DNA of 64,000 nucleotides from Tetragonia tetragonoides. Lineage: Eukaryota > Streptophyta > Magnoliopsida > Caryophyllales > Aizoaceae. Both the position numbers and the translations under genes were made by a program. The notes beneath the pieces were generated by a model. It was given only the letters and a program-made list of their open reading frames with translations. It ran no database searches and had not been told where the DNA came from. The stretch is taken from NCBI GenBank assembly GCA_038025085.1, contig CM076140.1, forward strand, positions 31,855,501-31,919,500, written 5' to 3'. This document shows, one piece after another, positions 43,221 through 54,364 of the stretch (positions within the stretch are counted from its first letter, which is position 1; the number at the start of each line of letters is the position of its first letter).

Positions 43221-45953
43221 ATGGCGCCCGCGGATAAAGTAAAATGTCCCATGGTTGAGGAGGAGTATGACCTGAACCTTTTACGTACTGGGCTTCCCTC
43301 CACTAGTGGACCTCCAACTAGTCATGCGGACGGAGCTCGACTGTACCAGGACTCGTTTATGCGACTGGACTGGCACCAGGCTAGGGTTTGGAACCGTAGT
43401 ATTTTACTGCCGGAGAGGTAGAGTCATCTGTCTAACCCGGAGATGGTTTGTTTTTTGACTCTCCTTTTTTTTTTTTTTTCTGTTCTGTATATATTTTTTT
43501 TTGAACAGAAAGTTGGAACTGTTAGTGCTTCAACACACGAACAAATTGGGACTTGTACTGGATTGGTGGTCAGCTGTATATTATTTGTGTGGAATTATTT
43601 TGGCTGTATTTGTAGTATATGGGGTGTTGAGAAAATTTTGTTTGTTGGCTAGGGTGTTTGTGTTTGGTTGCAGGCTCATGGGGCTACTTCCCATTAGGCT
43701 ATGATGTTGGAGACCTTTTCTGTTTGAGATAGGAATTTGGTACTGGGCTCGGGTTTTGACAATTTCTTGATTGTTATCCCTGCTTGTCACTCTGGCGATT
43801 CTAGGATTATCGCTAGGGGATTATTGGAGCGGTTTTGGGATTCCACGAACACTTTCCATACGCATGTATTAGAGATGTTCCCCACCCCTTATCAGTTCGC
43901 TGTGCTGACGGGTCTATCCTTTAGAGGGCGTCGTATTCGGTACGACACGAGTTACTGACAACAGAGTGACAGTTTGCTTGAGCTTTATGGGCCCGTGTCT
44001 GGCCACTTTGATAAGGATCGATTTTCTTTGGCGCGGCTTTGGCGGAGCAGGGGCTTACCGAGGAGCAGAGAGCTCGTATTTTTCTTGCGTGCTTGCTGGG
44101 GTCGACCATTTTCGCTCAGAAGAAGAGCGTATGTCAAGTCGGTTTCATGACATGTTTAGAGGATTTGACCAAGGTCCATGAGTTCAACTTATGCTTCTAC
44201 TTATGCTTCCTTGGTGAGATGGTGTCATCGAGCTTGCAGGCCTAAGCCGATGAGTGAGAGGGCGTCTATCTCGGGGCCGTGGAGGATACTGGAGGTAGGC
44301 CCATCTGTTTCTTTTTTTCTTTACACGTGCATGCTTTTGGACTTGGAGGTTACTTTCTTGCTTGTATGACAGCTGTGGTTCTTTGAGTATTTTCCGGCTT
44401 TCGGTCCTCACTGTCCTGGTTTGAGGATTTTCCCACTAGGTTCACGGTTGATTGGTAGGGATAACCACTCGTTTACCTCTCTGGAGCATTTTCGAGCTAT
44501 CTTTGAGAGCCATGCTGCTTCTATGGTATGTTGTTGTTGACTGGCACTTTTTTTTTCTAGTCCATTTGGTATGAATGAACTTTTGAACTGGTAACCTGCA
44601 GGTGTTATGGTCCGCTTTTGATGATATTCCTGGGGTCCCGCCTCACATCACCATGGAGTCCTTTAGAGTATCTTCGTTGCAAGTGGTCTTCGAGGGGCCA
44701 TTTGGCTTTGTATGGTACTTGGTGGACCGTTTGACTCGGCTAGTTTACCCCTCCATGGGTGGTCACCTGGCTCCGGAGGATCCTCCTTTGATCATGTTCT
44801 ATCTGCGTGGTCTGAGCGTGCGGGACTTGGGGGTCGTAACTCGTGGTATGGCGGCCACGGAGTTTCTTATGCCGGAGGTTGTTGGCTTGGACCGCACGGC
44901 CGTGTACCTGGCTTACTGCTTGGATCATTTGATGACGGATGTTACTTCTGACGTAAGAAATTTATTTGCATCTTTTAGATGTATGTGTGATATACTGACT
45001 TCTTGTGTCTCACAGGTGGATCGTCTAGCTCCTCAGGGCCCCAGGAGGTCCCATTCTAGAGTTCCTCGGGGTTAGCCCCCAAGAGTCACCTTGCCAACCA
45101 ATGAGGTGAGGTACATTGGAGAGAGTGGGGGACGCATAGTAAAGGAGTTCCCTTATCATATGGCTGACGGAGAGGTTGTAGAAGGCTTGCTCTTGCCTGA
45201 TGGTTGTACGGGGGTAAGCTCCTTTTTATCCCTTCTAGTGTTTGTGTTTGCCTTTGAGTGCTGACTCTATCTTTTGTGTTGCTTTTTTTTTTAGCTGAAC
45301 CGGGAGGAGACCTCTCAAATCTTCAAGCTCATCCACCTGTTGAAGAAAGGGGAAGAGTTCTCGGACTCGGACTTTTGATGTAAGTAGACTTTTATCCTTC
45401 GTTTAGCTAAGTGAAGTGCTTAACGTAACATCTCGATCTTGATTGTCTGCAGATGGCCCAGTCTTCGTCTTCGGTGGGACCTCGACATTCTTCTGCTGCG
45501 AGGGCCTATTCGGCAAGCAGACCATCTGTTGCTCGTTCACCTCCCGTAGCTGTGACCAGGCCTCCTGTTGATGAGGCGCCCAGACCTTCTGTGCCGTACA
45601 TTCCTGAGATGTTCTCCCCTGTGGGTTTCCAGTCTTCTCTTGATTGCAGGCCCATTGTTACCCCCACGGCTGGAAGTTGGGCGAACGCCCCTGGATGGGA
45701 TACGCCTCATACTGGGCCTTCGTATTAGGATGTGGCTATGGATTTCACCAGTCAGACCACAGAGAGCTTCTTTGCCGCGGGGTTTTCGGCAAGTACCCCT
45801 ATGCGCGCACCAGCATATGATAGGCGGGACATGAGGCCCGACAACAGCAGGCCCATTAATAGCTCTTCTCTCCATTATTCGACTAGGAACTATGGTCAGG
45901 GGCTGTCCGTTAATGATGAGGCTGACAGCAACGGTGATGACGACTCTGGCTGA
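43221..45953 (+). pseudogene. Antisense plant-mobile-domain-like gene, multi-exon (Tat-2 copy)
   Basis: Same exon order as the Tat-1 copy: 43221-43445, 43674-44294, 44373-44525, 44602-44952, 45016-45213, 45295-45379 and 45453-45953. All six introns have GT and AG ends, and intron 1 keeps the TTGCAG acceptor lost in Tat-1. Shared protein blocks: LYQDSFMRLDW, MFPTPYQFAVLTGLSFRGRR, LTEEQRARIFLACLLG, LWFFEYFPAF, VFEGPFGFVWYL, and a Ser/Pro-rich tail. Lesions: stops at the end of exon 1 and within exon 2 (near 43957); a short deletion near 44040 that changes frame at the same site where Tat-1 lost one base; and stops at 45073-45075 and 45726-45728. It lies antisense to pol, between pol and the 3' LTR. 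Confidence 0.7.
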
Positions 45954-46464
45954 GCGATGTTGGATCTCCTTGTAGACATTGACCTTGAGATTTTGAACTC
46001 CTGTTTTTATCCATGTTTATGATATGTATGATATGATGACTCGATTATGCCCGTTTGATTTCTAAGTATGCAATGTGTTATGCTGTAGGAAAAAGCCATA
46101 ATTTAGGGAATAAAGTAAACAAAAAGGTAAAACTTAGCAAGAAAAGCAAAAATTACACATATAATACCCCCTAAAAAAAAGAAAAATAATTAAAAAAAAA
46201 GAAAAATTGAAAAGATAAAACTAAGAGAGTCACGGGCTTTGTAATTCAGCGCGCGTAACAAAACTGAGCTTAAATCGAGTACACTGGATCAATGGGGCGG
46301 ACTGGAGCGAGAGAAAAAATTGGACTGGGCCAGGGTCAGAGCCGCTGACTGCTCTGGTTTGGGCTTTTTTGTGGATTTCTGACTTCAGCCCTGACCAGAG
46401 TCGCTGACTGCTCTGGTTTGGGCTTTTTTGTGGATTTCTGACTTCTTTGGCCTGCGTTTTTGCC
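45954..46464. other. Spacer with 60-bp tandem duplication before second antisense ORF
   Basis: A-rich tract about 46090-46220. At about 46338-46446 a ~60-bp unit (containing GCTGACTGCTCTGGTTTGGG and TTTTTTGTGGATTTCTGACTTC) occurs twice, almost identically, 20-80 bp before the TATA box. Tat-1 has one unit only. Confidence 0.75.
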
Positions 46465-46472
46465 TATAAATA
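46465..46472 (+). promoter_or_regulatory. TATA box of second antisense ORF
   Basis: TATAAATA in a CCTATAAATAGG context, a canonical plant TATA box, 80 bp before the ATG at 46545. It indicates that this ORF was transcribed from its own promoter rather than by splicing from the PMD-like gene. Confidence 0.7.
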
Positions 46473-46544
46473 GGATTTACGGTATAGATGATGTTGTATC
46501 ACTTTTCAGACCTTAGCTCTCCCAGATTTCCCAAATGTTCTACC

Positions 46545-47782
46545 ATGGTGAAATCTTTTGAAAACCTGTTCGATGCCTGGTGCAAAAATCTGACCATAGA
46601 AGACAATTTTGAATTGGCTCCGTTCCATGTTTCTACCCTGCTGACTTTAAGACCAACCAAAATATTGTGGCCCCTTCTTCGATCTCCTTTGAATTATTGG
46701 AACCCCGATTTGCATGTCTTCCGTTTGGTAATTCTGAATTATGCCCTTTAGTTGAAGAATTTGCTGCGATCACTAATATGCCTGATGTTCTTCCCCCAGA
46801 TGTGCCTTATTTGAGAGATGGTTTTAGGGATCAGTACAAGAAATCCTTGGGTTTGTCATCTGCAGAAGCCAAAAGCATGGTTCTTGTTGTCGATGTGGAC
46901 TTGGTTCAACTCTGCGAAAAGTTTGTTATTTCTTCTGAAAAGGATGCAATATTCAGGCCTTGTCGCCGACAAGCTTTTGTACTTTGCCTGTTAAACCGCC
47001 TATTGTTTGCTAAAGTAGAATCCCCTAACTTGGGTAGAGCCTCGTTGCTGCGAGTGGTTAATCAAATGGTTGAAGGGCATTCTCCTTTGCATCTGGTTGT
47101 AAGGGAAACTATTATTGGGCTCGACAGGTTGAAAATCTCTCCTCACGAAGCTTTTTCTGGCAGCCCCCTGCTGCTTCAAATTTGGTTATGAAAGCATCTG
47201 AGGCTAATAGAGTCACCAGAGAAGATGATAGCTCGTGTTCCACGAGCTTGGTCAAAGAAAACCTATACCGCCGCTAGTTTCTTGGTTAGGAAAAGGTTAT
47301 ATCCTGAATAGTCACTTGCTGAATGGGATGCCTTTTTTCATGCAGGACCTGTTATCCGTTGGCATGTGTGCTAGTCGAGCTTGACTTCCTTAGTGGCTTG
47401 TGAAAATTTGGTTCCTCATACTACCATACTGGGTTTGTACAGGACTGCTTTCTTCTTCCCCTCTAGGGTCCTGAGGCAATACGGGTTGAAAAAAGTCATC
47501 CCTCGTCAGGAGACTACGAGACCAACTATCGTAGCTTTGACCACTGACTTTGTTGCGGAGTGGGGAAAGTAATGGCGTAGCCGGGACCGCTGGACTGTAC
47601 CTCGGGTGATTGGCCCAACTCAAGTTTCTGAGACCTATCTGATTTGGCTTTCCTGCATTGATGGAGAAGCGAGACGAGCCCTTCGTCATGAGGAGTGGGA
47701 CCAACTAAAGCCTAAGTATGACATAAAACAGGAAGCAAGAAAAGAAAGGAAGAGCCTCAAGTGGGAGGGTATCACGTACTGA
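46545..47782 (+). pseudogene. Second antisense ORF, DUF7745-like (Tat-2 copy, full length but broken)
   Basis: ATG at 46545 begins MVKSFENLFDAWCKNLT. Following blocks: FHVSTLLTLRPTKILWPLLR, then in another frame GNSELCPLVEEFAAITNMPD, PYLRDGFRDQYKKSLGLSS, NLGRASLLRVVNQMVEGHSP and LLLQIWL. After several in-frame stops (47189-47191, and near 47310, 47371 and 47570) come TILGLYRTAFFFPSRVLRQYGL and RRALRHEEWDQLKPKYD, to a final stop at 47780-47782. A one-base loss near 46722 explains the frame change. About 410 codons in all, compared with the internally deleted Tat-1 copy. The [F/L]G..[E/D]L.P..EE pattern is why I compare it to DUF7745; role unknown. Confidence 0.6.
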
Positions 47783-48167
47783 AAAGAGGCAAGCCCCCAG
47801 CTCAAGGGAGCGATCATAGGTCGTCCTCAAGCTAGGGTCCTTCAAAGAAGAACTCTTCAACGAAGCCTTCTATGGGGAAGAACGATTAAAGTAGTTTTCT
47901 TAGAAAGCAAGTGCGGTTTAAAAAAAAGTAATAAGAATTTGTTTAGCTTAAACCCTTGTAGTTGCACTTTTTTTTTTAGTGTGTTTTTAATTTTTTGCAA
48001 TGTAAGCTTATTCGTTCAGTTTGAATAAAGATTATCCCTTTTTGAATGAGTTGAATGGAATTTTGGATTGATTTTGGTCGGGTCCCTTAAAAGGGTTACC
48101 TACGTATCTAGTGTGGAATCAGGCCAGTGTAGTTCGTTTAAATTGTGTACGTCTTTTTTTTTTTTTT
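47783..48167. other. Tail-to-tail spacer between antisense ORF and pol (Tat-2)
   Basis: No gene. Has AATAAAG near 48025 (plus strand), homologous to the one at about 9839 in Tat-1, and a T-run (48154-48167) against the pol stop. Confidence 0.6.
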
Positions 48168-51100
48168 TAGTCGTAGCACTTCTTTAGTTGGTCCATATTG
48201 GTGAGCTAACTGAACTCGATGCCATCAATATCCATGAGTCTGACCACGCCTCCTCATAGAATGTCTTTGATGATGAACGGTCCGGACCAGTTTCGTTGAA
48301 ACTTACCTCTGGGGTCGGTAACTGGGGCACGTAATTCTTTCCAAACCAAGTCCCCTTCCTTTAATTTCCGAGGCCGAACCTTTTTGTTGAATGCTCTTGC
48401 CATGCGTTGCTGGTACATGTGGGAATGGTTTAGGGCCCGTAGGCGTCTTTCATCCGTGAACATGAGTTCTTCTTAGCGGGCTTGTAACCATTGGGTTTCA
48501 GGAATTTCACCCTTTAAGGATATGCGCATGGAGGGTAGTTGGACTTCTATGGGCAAAACCGCTTCTATTCCGTAGACTAGGGAATAAGGTGTTGCTCCCG
48601 TAGAAGATCTTATGGATGTCCTATATCCCCAAAGGGCAAATGGGAGTTTTATGGGCCAATCTTTGTAGGTTTCTATCATCTTTTCGATGATAGTCTTGAG
48701 GTTTTTGTTGGCGGCTTCTACTGCACCATTGGTTTGGGTACGGTAAGGGGATGATTTGTGGTGCTGGATTTGGTATTTTTTGAGGGTGGCTGTTTGGGCT
48801 TTGAAGTGGGATCCATGGTCCACTGATGATTTGATGCGGAATGTTGTATCGGCAAATGATGTTGTTCCTTATGAATTTGGACACTTGTTTGGAGGTAAGG
48901 ACGGCATGGGATTGGGCTTTGACCCATTTGGTAAAATAGTCTATGGCTACTAGGATGTATTCCTCTCTTCCCGAGCCCTTTGGGGTGATCTTACCAATGA
49001 TATCTATTCCCCAAGCGGAAAATGGCCAAGGGGATGTGAAGTTGTGGAGCATTGAGGGTGGCATATGCTGTAGGTTGGCATATATTTGACACTTCTTGCA
49101 CTTCTTGACATAGTCGTAGCAATCCCTCCCATAGTGGTGCAGTAGTATCCGAGTCGTAGGACCTTTCTAGAGACCATTCGACCATTCATGTGTGGTCCGC
49201 ACACACCATTGTGTACGTCGTCCATAATCTCTGCGGCTTCTTCGGAATTTACACATCTGAGGTTGACCCCATTGTGGCACTTTTTGTACAGAACCCCCTT
49301 GTATTCTATGTATTGTGTCGCTAAGAGACGGATGGCCCGTTGAGCTCTTATTGGTGCGTCTTGAGAGTATATTCCTTTGGTGATGTAATTGAAGACGTCT
49401 TAGTACCAAGGATCCTCTTCGATCGGAGCCAAAGTCATTTTTGTGTCGAGGTTGTTGCAAAAGGCTGGCTCGCTTCTTCTTTGTATACAAACTGGCATCA
49501 TGCTAACTGGATCGGTTATGGTGATCAAAGATTCTAATTTGGATAGAGCATCTGCAAATGGATTATCTTCCTGTGGAAGGTATGTGAAGGCTGCCTCTTC
49601 AAAATTGTCAAGCACCTTATCCAAAAACTCCTGGTAGAGTGTCAGGCTCTCATTGTGAACTTTCCATTTCCTAGAAACTTGATTGATGATTAGCAGGGAA
49701 TCCGCGTAGACCTTGAGTACTCGGATGCCCATGCCTATAGTTGCTTGTAGACCAATGATACATGCTTCATATTCGACTGCGTTATTAGTGACAGGGAAGT
49801 CCAATTTTACTGAGATGGGAGTATGGGCTTCATCGGGAGATACTAGGAGCACTCCTGCGCCATAACCCTTTTGATTGGATGCCCCGTCAAAGTACATTTT
49901 CCAGCAATTTTCTTCAATTAAGGCCACATCTTCATCAAGGAAGCCATACTGCTCGTGCTCCTTGGCTGTGTGACTGGGGTGCTCGGCCAAGTATTCTGAA
50001 ACTGCGTGTCCCTTGATGGTCTTTGTAGGGTCAAACTTAAGATGGAATTCGGATAACAAAACAGTTCACCTCGCGATTCTTCCACTTAGGACTGGCTTCT
50101 CGAATATATATTTGAGGGGATTCATTCTTGACCTGACCAGTACGGGATGATTGAGCATATAATGTTTGAGTTTCTTGGTGGCCCAGACTAGGGCTAAGCA
50201 GGTCTTTTTCAAGGCTTGAATATCTGGTTTCATAGTCAATGAATTTCTTGCTTAAGTAATAAGTAGCTCGTTCTTGATCTTCTATGGCTTGGGCTAGCAT
50301 AGCCCCCATGGCAGTGTCGGTTACTGTCAAATAAAGGATCAATGGCATACCTTGCTTGGGAGGAGCAAGAATAGGGGGGTTGGCTAGATAGTCTTTGATC
50401 TTGTCGAACGCTTCTTGACACTGTTCATCCCACTTTATTTTGACCCCCTTCTTTAACTTCTTAAATATGGGTTCACATGTCATAGTGAATTTTGATATAA
50501 ACCGACTTATGTATTGAAGTCGACCGAGGAATCCCCTAATCTACGTCTCATTCTTGGGTGGCGGCATTTCGACTATTGCTTTGATCTTGAATGGATCAAT
50601 TTTAATTCCCCTTTGACTGACTACATAACCCAATAGCTTGCCTGACGTGACTCCGAATGCACACTTTTGAGGATTCAGTCGGAAGTTGTACTTACGTAAC
50701 CTTTCAAAGAACTTGTGGAGCGCCTGAATATGCCCGTCTCAGTGCCTTAGTTTCACAATCATATCATCCACATAGACTTCGGCTTCTTTATGCATCATAT
50801 CATGTAACAAAGTGGTGGCTGTCCTTTGATAAGTTGCAGCTGCGTTTTTCAATCCAAAGGGCATGACCCTTTAGCAATAAGTTCCCCAAGGAGTTATGAA
50901 CGTTGTTTTGCTCATATCTTCTTCAGCCATCTGAACCTGATTATACCCTGCGTAGCAGTCCATGAATGACAACAGGGCGTACTTGGCTGTGTTAGCTACC
51001 AAAAGATCAATGTGGGGTAAAGGAAAATCGTCTTTTGGGCTAGCTTTGTTGAGATCTCTGAAATCGACGCACATTCTGACTCGACCATCTTTCTTGGGCA

Positions 51101-51440
51101 CTGGAACCACATTGGCGATCCATTCAGGATAATCTGATACCACAATAAACCCAGCGACAAGTTGCTTCTGTACCTCTTCCTTTATCTTCAATGCCCATTC
51201 TAGTCGGAGACGCTGTAGTTTCTGCTTAACTGGTTTAGCATCAGGGTATAAAGGGATCCTATGCTGGGCTATGCTTCTTTCAAATCTCGGCATGTCCTTG
51301 TAAGACCAAGCAAAGACATCTATGTATTGTTTCAAAAGTTCAACAAATTGCTCACGTTCCTGTGCAGTTAGGGATAATCCAATTCTTACTTCACGAGGTT
51401 CGCTTTCATTGGTTAAATTAATTAACTCTGTTTCCTCCAC
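48168..51440 (-). pseudogene. Tat-2 pol: reverse transcriptase, two RNase H regions, integrase
   Basis: Coding direction from 51440. Reverse transcriptase: VVPVPKKDGRVRMCVDFRDL, FMDCYAGYNQVQM, then a stop at about 50871, VMPFG, and YVDDM at 50760-50776. A classical RNase H region follows with YYLSKKFIDYETRYSSLEK (near 50250). A second, archaeal-type RNase H has MYFDGASNQKGYGAGVLLVS, NNAVEYEACI and VYADSLLIINQV (about 49900-49680). Integrase: zinc region EIMDDVHNGVCGPHMNGR, core AIDYFTKWVKA (about 48930), YRTSIRSSTGATPYSLVYG, ending KKCYD at 48168. Two RNase H domains are a hallmark of the Tat lineage. At least five in-frame stops and several frame changes (for example about 50040, 49400, 49090 and 48470) inactivate it. 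Confidence 0.85.
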
Positions 51441-51780
51441 AATGGAGGCCTTTTATTCAAGATTGATTACTGCATTTAGTATATCTTTAGGCAAGTCATT
51501 TTCATCATTGGGTTTATCAATAGCTAAACAAGGTAACAAATAAGCAGAAGGATTTTTCATTTTATTGATATTGGAATTGAAAACAACAAGAAAGGGATCT
51601 GACCTTCACATTGACACTAGACTTAGAAAAAGTAAAGGGAACACTCCCTGATCCTGACTCATCTTTAGAACCTAAGCTAGACACTGACTCTGACTGAGAC
51701 TCGGAATCAGATTCTTCCATCATTGGTCCCTCCCCGGTAGATATCGTGACCTTTCTTCCATTCGGGCCAGTCCAACTTAC
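51441..51780 (-). other. Spacer between gag/G-patch and pol (Tat-2)
   Basis: No conserved coding sequence seen. It may be a linker with degraded frame or a spliced/skipped segment as in other Tat/Ogre elements. It partly resembles 11480-11720 in Tat-1. Confidence 0.5.
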
Positions 51781-53370
51781 TTATTTGCGCCATCCCATTG
51801 TGACATCTTCGGTAGTATATATTAGGTCCGTAGGGTTGAAGTTGCGATCATTGAGAGCCATTACCTCTTCATTCGTCTCAGGAGCTTCAGCCATTCTGGT
51901 TTCTTGACAGAACAAAAGACCTAGCAGCTGGTTACCCGGTGCTTTGATCCAATCTTGACTTGCCGGTTCTAAGGGGTGGTGTGCCTCCTCGTCCAATTTA
52001 TTGCAGTCTCGGAAGATTTCAAACCGGGTGTGTGACCTTAGCTTCTTCGTCATAGCACGGCTTAGGGAAGCCGTAATATGTGCAGTTGTCTCCTTCTGTG
52101 ATGAACTGGCCGTTTAGAGTATGGCTATAGGGTGGGATGATTTGTTTTTCCTTAGATTGTTTCCTTTGTTTCGGGGTTTGATGATGGATTTCTTGGTCAG
52201 TAGGTTGGTAACCAAGTCCAAATAAGTTGTTTTTGGCTTCTATCTTGAAGGTGGTGGTCCCTTGTCCATTTCTTCCTAAACCCATACCGGGTATGTACCC
52301 TTGCTTCTTGAGAAAACCATTAACATGAGGGTTTGAGTGTGGTAAGAACGGTGCCTGATCTATTTCCAGCACGTTGACTTCGGGTTGTGATTCATACTTA
52401 CGTATGGCGATCTTGAAAATATGGGACTTCGGAGGAGAGACAATTCCGGAATCAATGATGAACTGGATGTCACACTTCAGGCGATGACATTTCTCAGTAA
52501 GGTGGCCAAAGCATCTATGATACCTACACTGAAGGTAATGATCCTCCTCTTTTGGTAAGACCCCTTCCAGTGGCGTGAATTCACGGGTAGGCCTACTTGA
52601 TCTTTCCTCAGATAACCAATGATGTGCGGGCCACACAGTCCCTTCATTAATGAAGGCTTAGATTTTGTCTCTTAGATTTCTGCAGTCATTGGTATGATGT
52701 CCGCACGCTCAGCAGTATTCGCAGTAGACACCTGGGTTTCCATTTTCCGGGATGAGTTCATAAGTGCGCCCTACTAGTTGCATGTAGCCATATACCCTCA
52801 TTTGTTGAAAAATGTGTTCCTGAGGCAAACGGGGTTGCTCTTGATTGAGAAGAACTTTGTCACCTTCTAGAGCCTTAATCCTTTGTTCTTAGCTAAGCGA
52901 CCGTCTTCTGTAACTCTTTGATCTCTGAGTGATAGACAACTAACTATTTATTGAGTTAGGTGCTCAATATCATATTGTGCTTCAACAATGGCCTTGGTTG
53001 GCTTGCCTGCGCTTCTGTACTCAACGAGGCGCAGGGTTTCATCAAGATCAAGGCCTACTTGGATTTTCGCCTCCCGGAGTGATCGGTCCAGTTGTTCATC
53101 TAAATCAAGGGATTCATCTTGAGTATCAAGTATCAACTCTCTTGAAGTTTCGCGGACTGGATATACAGTTGTCACAAAATGAGTTTTGATTTTCTTAGCA
53201 TTCTGGCCCATTTTCAACCCTTGCATGAGGAGAGATTCGTTCTGTGTATCTTCGGCTGAGGAACGCTTGAAGGACCCTGACATGATCTGAACGAGTAGAA
53301 GACCTTTTAGAATCAAAAAGACCACGAACCTCTCATCTAAGAAAAAGTTGACCCACACATAGAAAAACAC
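51781..53370 (-). pseudogene. Tat-2 gag region with zinc knuckle and G-patch; no protease seen
   Basis: 53284-52948 is the gag N-part, starting MSGSFKRSSAEDTQNES and including YPVRETSRELILDTQDESL. 52950-52637 is degraded, with a knuckle-like region carrying a stop (near 52720). 52636-52019 has a C-x2-H-x4-H-x4-C knuckle (CRYHRCFGHLTEKC, about 52530) and then a G-patch (GFLKKQGYIPGMGLGRNGQG, about 52310-52260) followed by NNLFGLGYQPT. The last block is 52053-51781. G-patch domains bind RNA and occur next to protease in several retroelements. Tat-3 has a D-N-G-S protease before its G-patch, but here the knuckle is followed almost directly by the G-patch, so the protease is missing. Confidence 0.75.
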
Positions 53371-54344
53371 ATTGTCCTAGAAAAAAGGTCCTTAAGCCTA
53401 AATGCCCGAATATTTCTCTAATATCAAGGGAAAATAAAGTCAATGAACGAAAATAATAAAATAGAAAAAGACGGACTATCCTACTTTTTTTTTTCTAGAC
53501 TCAAAGAAAATGGAAAATAGGATAAAAATAAAATAAAAGAAATTCGGTCCTTTTTTTATTTTTTGATTTTTTTTTTTTATTTTGATATTTTTTCGCTTTT
53601 GATTTTCGGCGGTTTTCTTTGTTTTTGCCGATATTGTTTTTGATTTTTCCTTTTATTTTTAGACCGAATCTGAATTACATCAAAGAAAAAGGAAAATAAA
53701 GAAATAGAAAAAGGGAGAGGGAGAGGGAAAATTGAAAGACTGACTATTTTTTTGCTAAAAGATCCTAGAAAATTGTTCATGACTTTTTAGAATATATCAT
53801 CGGGAAAATGATGGGTGTTCATTAAATTTGAATTCTCGCACCATCTTCGGGCATTAGGAACTAGCTAAAAATAGAAGAAAAGACTTCTAACACATAAGTA
53901 CATGTTGGCACATAATCACAATATTCTTGCATTCATGCAAGCATTACAATGACATAATTATAGGCAAACATGAGATCAAACGGGCACTATAACGATATAT
54001 GCACAACAAGCAAGCGAATGCACGAATGTGGGGTAGAGGCTTTTTGGCTCCTGTGAGGTTACCACGATAAATTACAATTTCCGTTCGGCGGATGACACAT
54101 CAATTGTAATCCTTTTCAACAACAAGGATTGATGAGTCATGGGTGAGGAAGCGTCGATTTGCAGGATAGGACAATTATATATTCCTTTAGATATACGAGT
54201 TGTCTACGAGTTGCGACACAAACTTCCTCAAGGGTCGATAAGGGTCAAAATTGTGCCTAAGCACATGCAAATGATGCAAAATTATGGAACGTGTTATTAA
54301 ATAATTAAGCAAACTTGACTTTCGAGTCTCACCCTCTTAAATAA
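53371..54344 (-). other. Tat-2 leader
   Basis: Non-coding, homologous to 13015-14016. T/A-rich simple tracts at 53480-53660; conserved block 53860-54340. Confidence 0.65.
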
Positions 54345-54363
54345 ATCCCCAATGAAGTTGCCA
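54345..54363 (-). other. Tat-type primer-binding site (Tat-2)
   Basis: TGGCAACTTCATTGGGGAT on the minus strand, directly inside the LTR; two changes relative to the Tat-1/Tat-3 site in the first 13 bases. Confidence 0.7.
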
Positions 54364-54364
54364 C

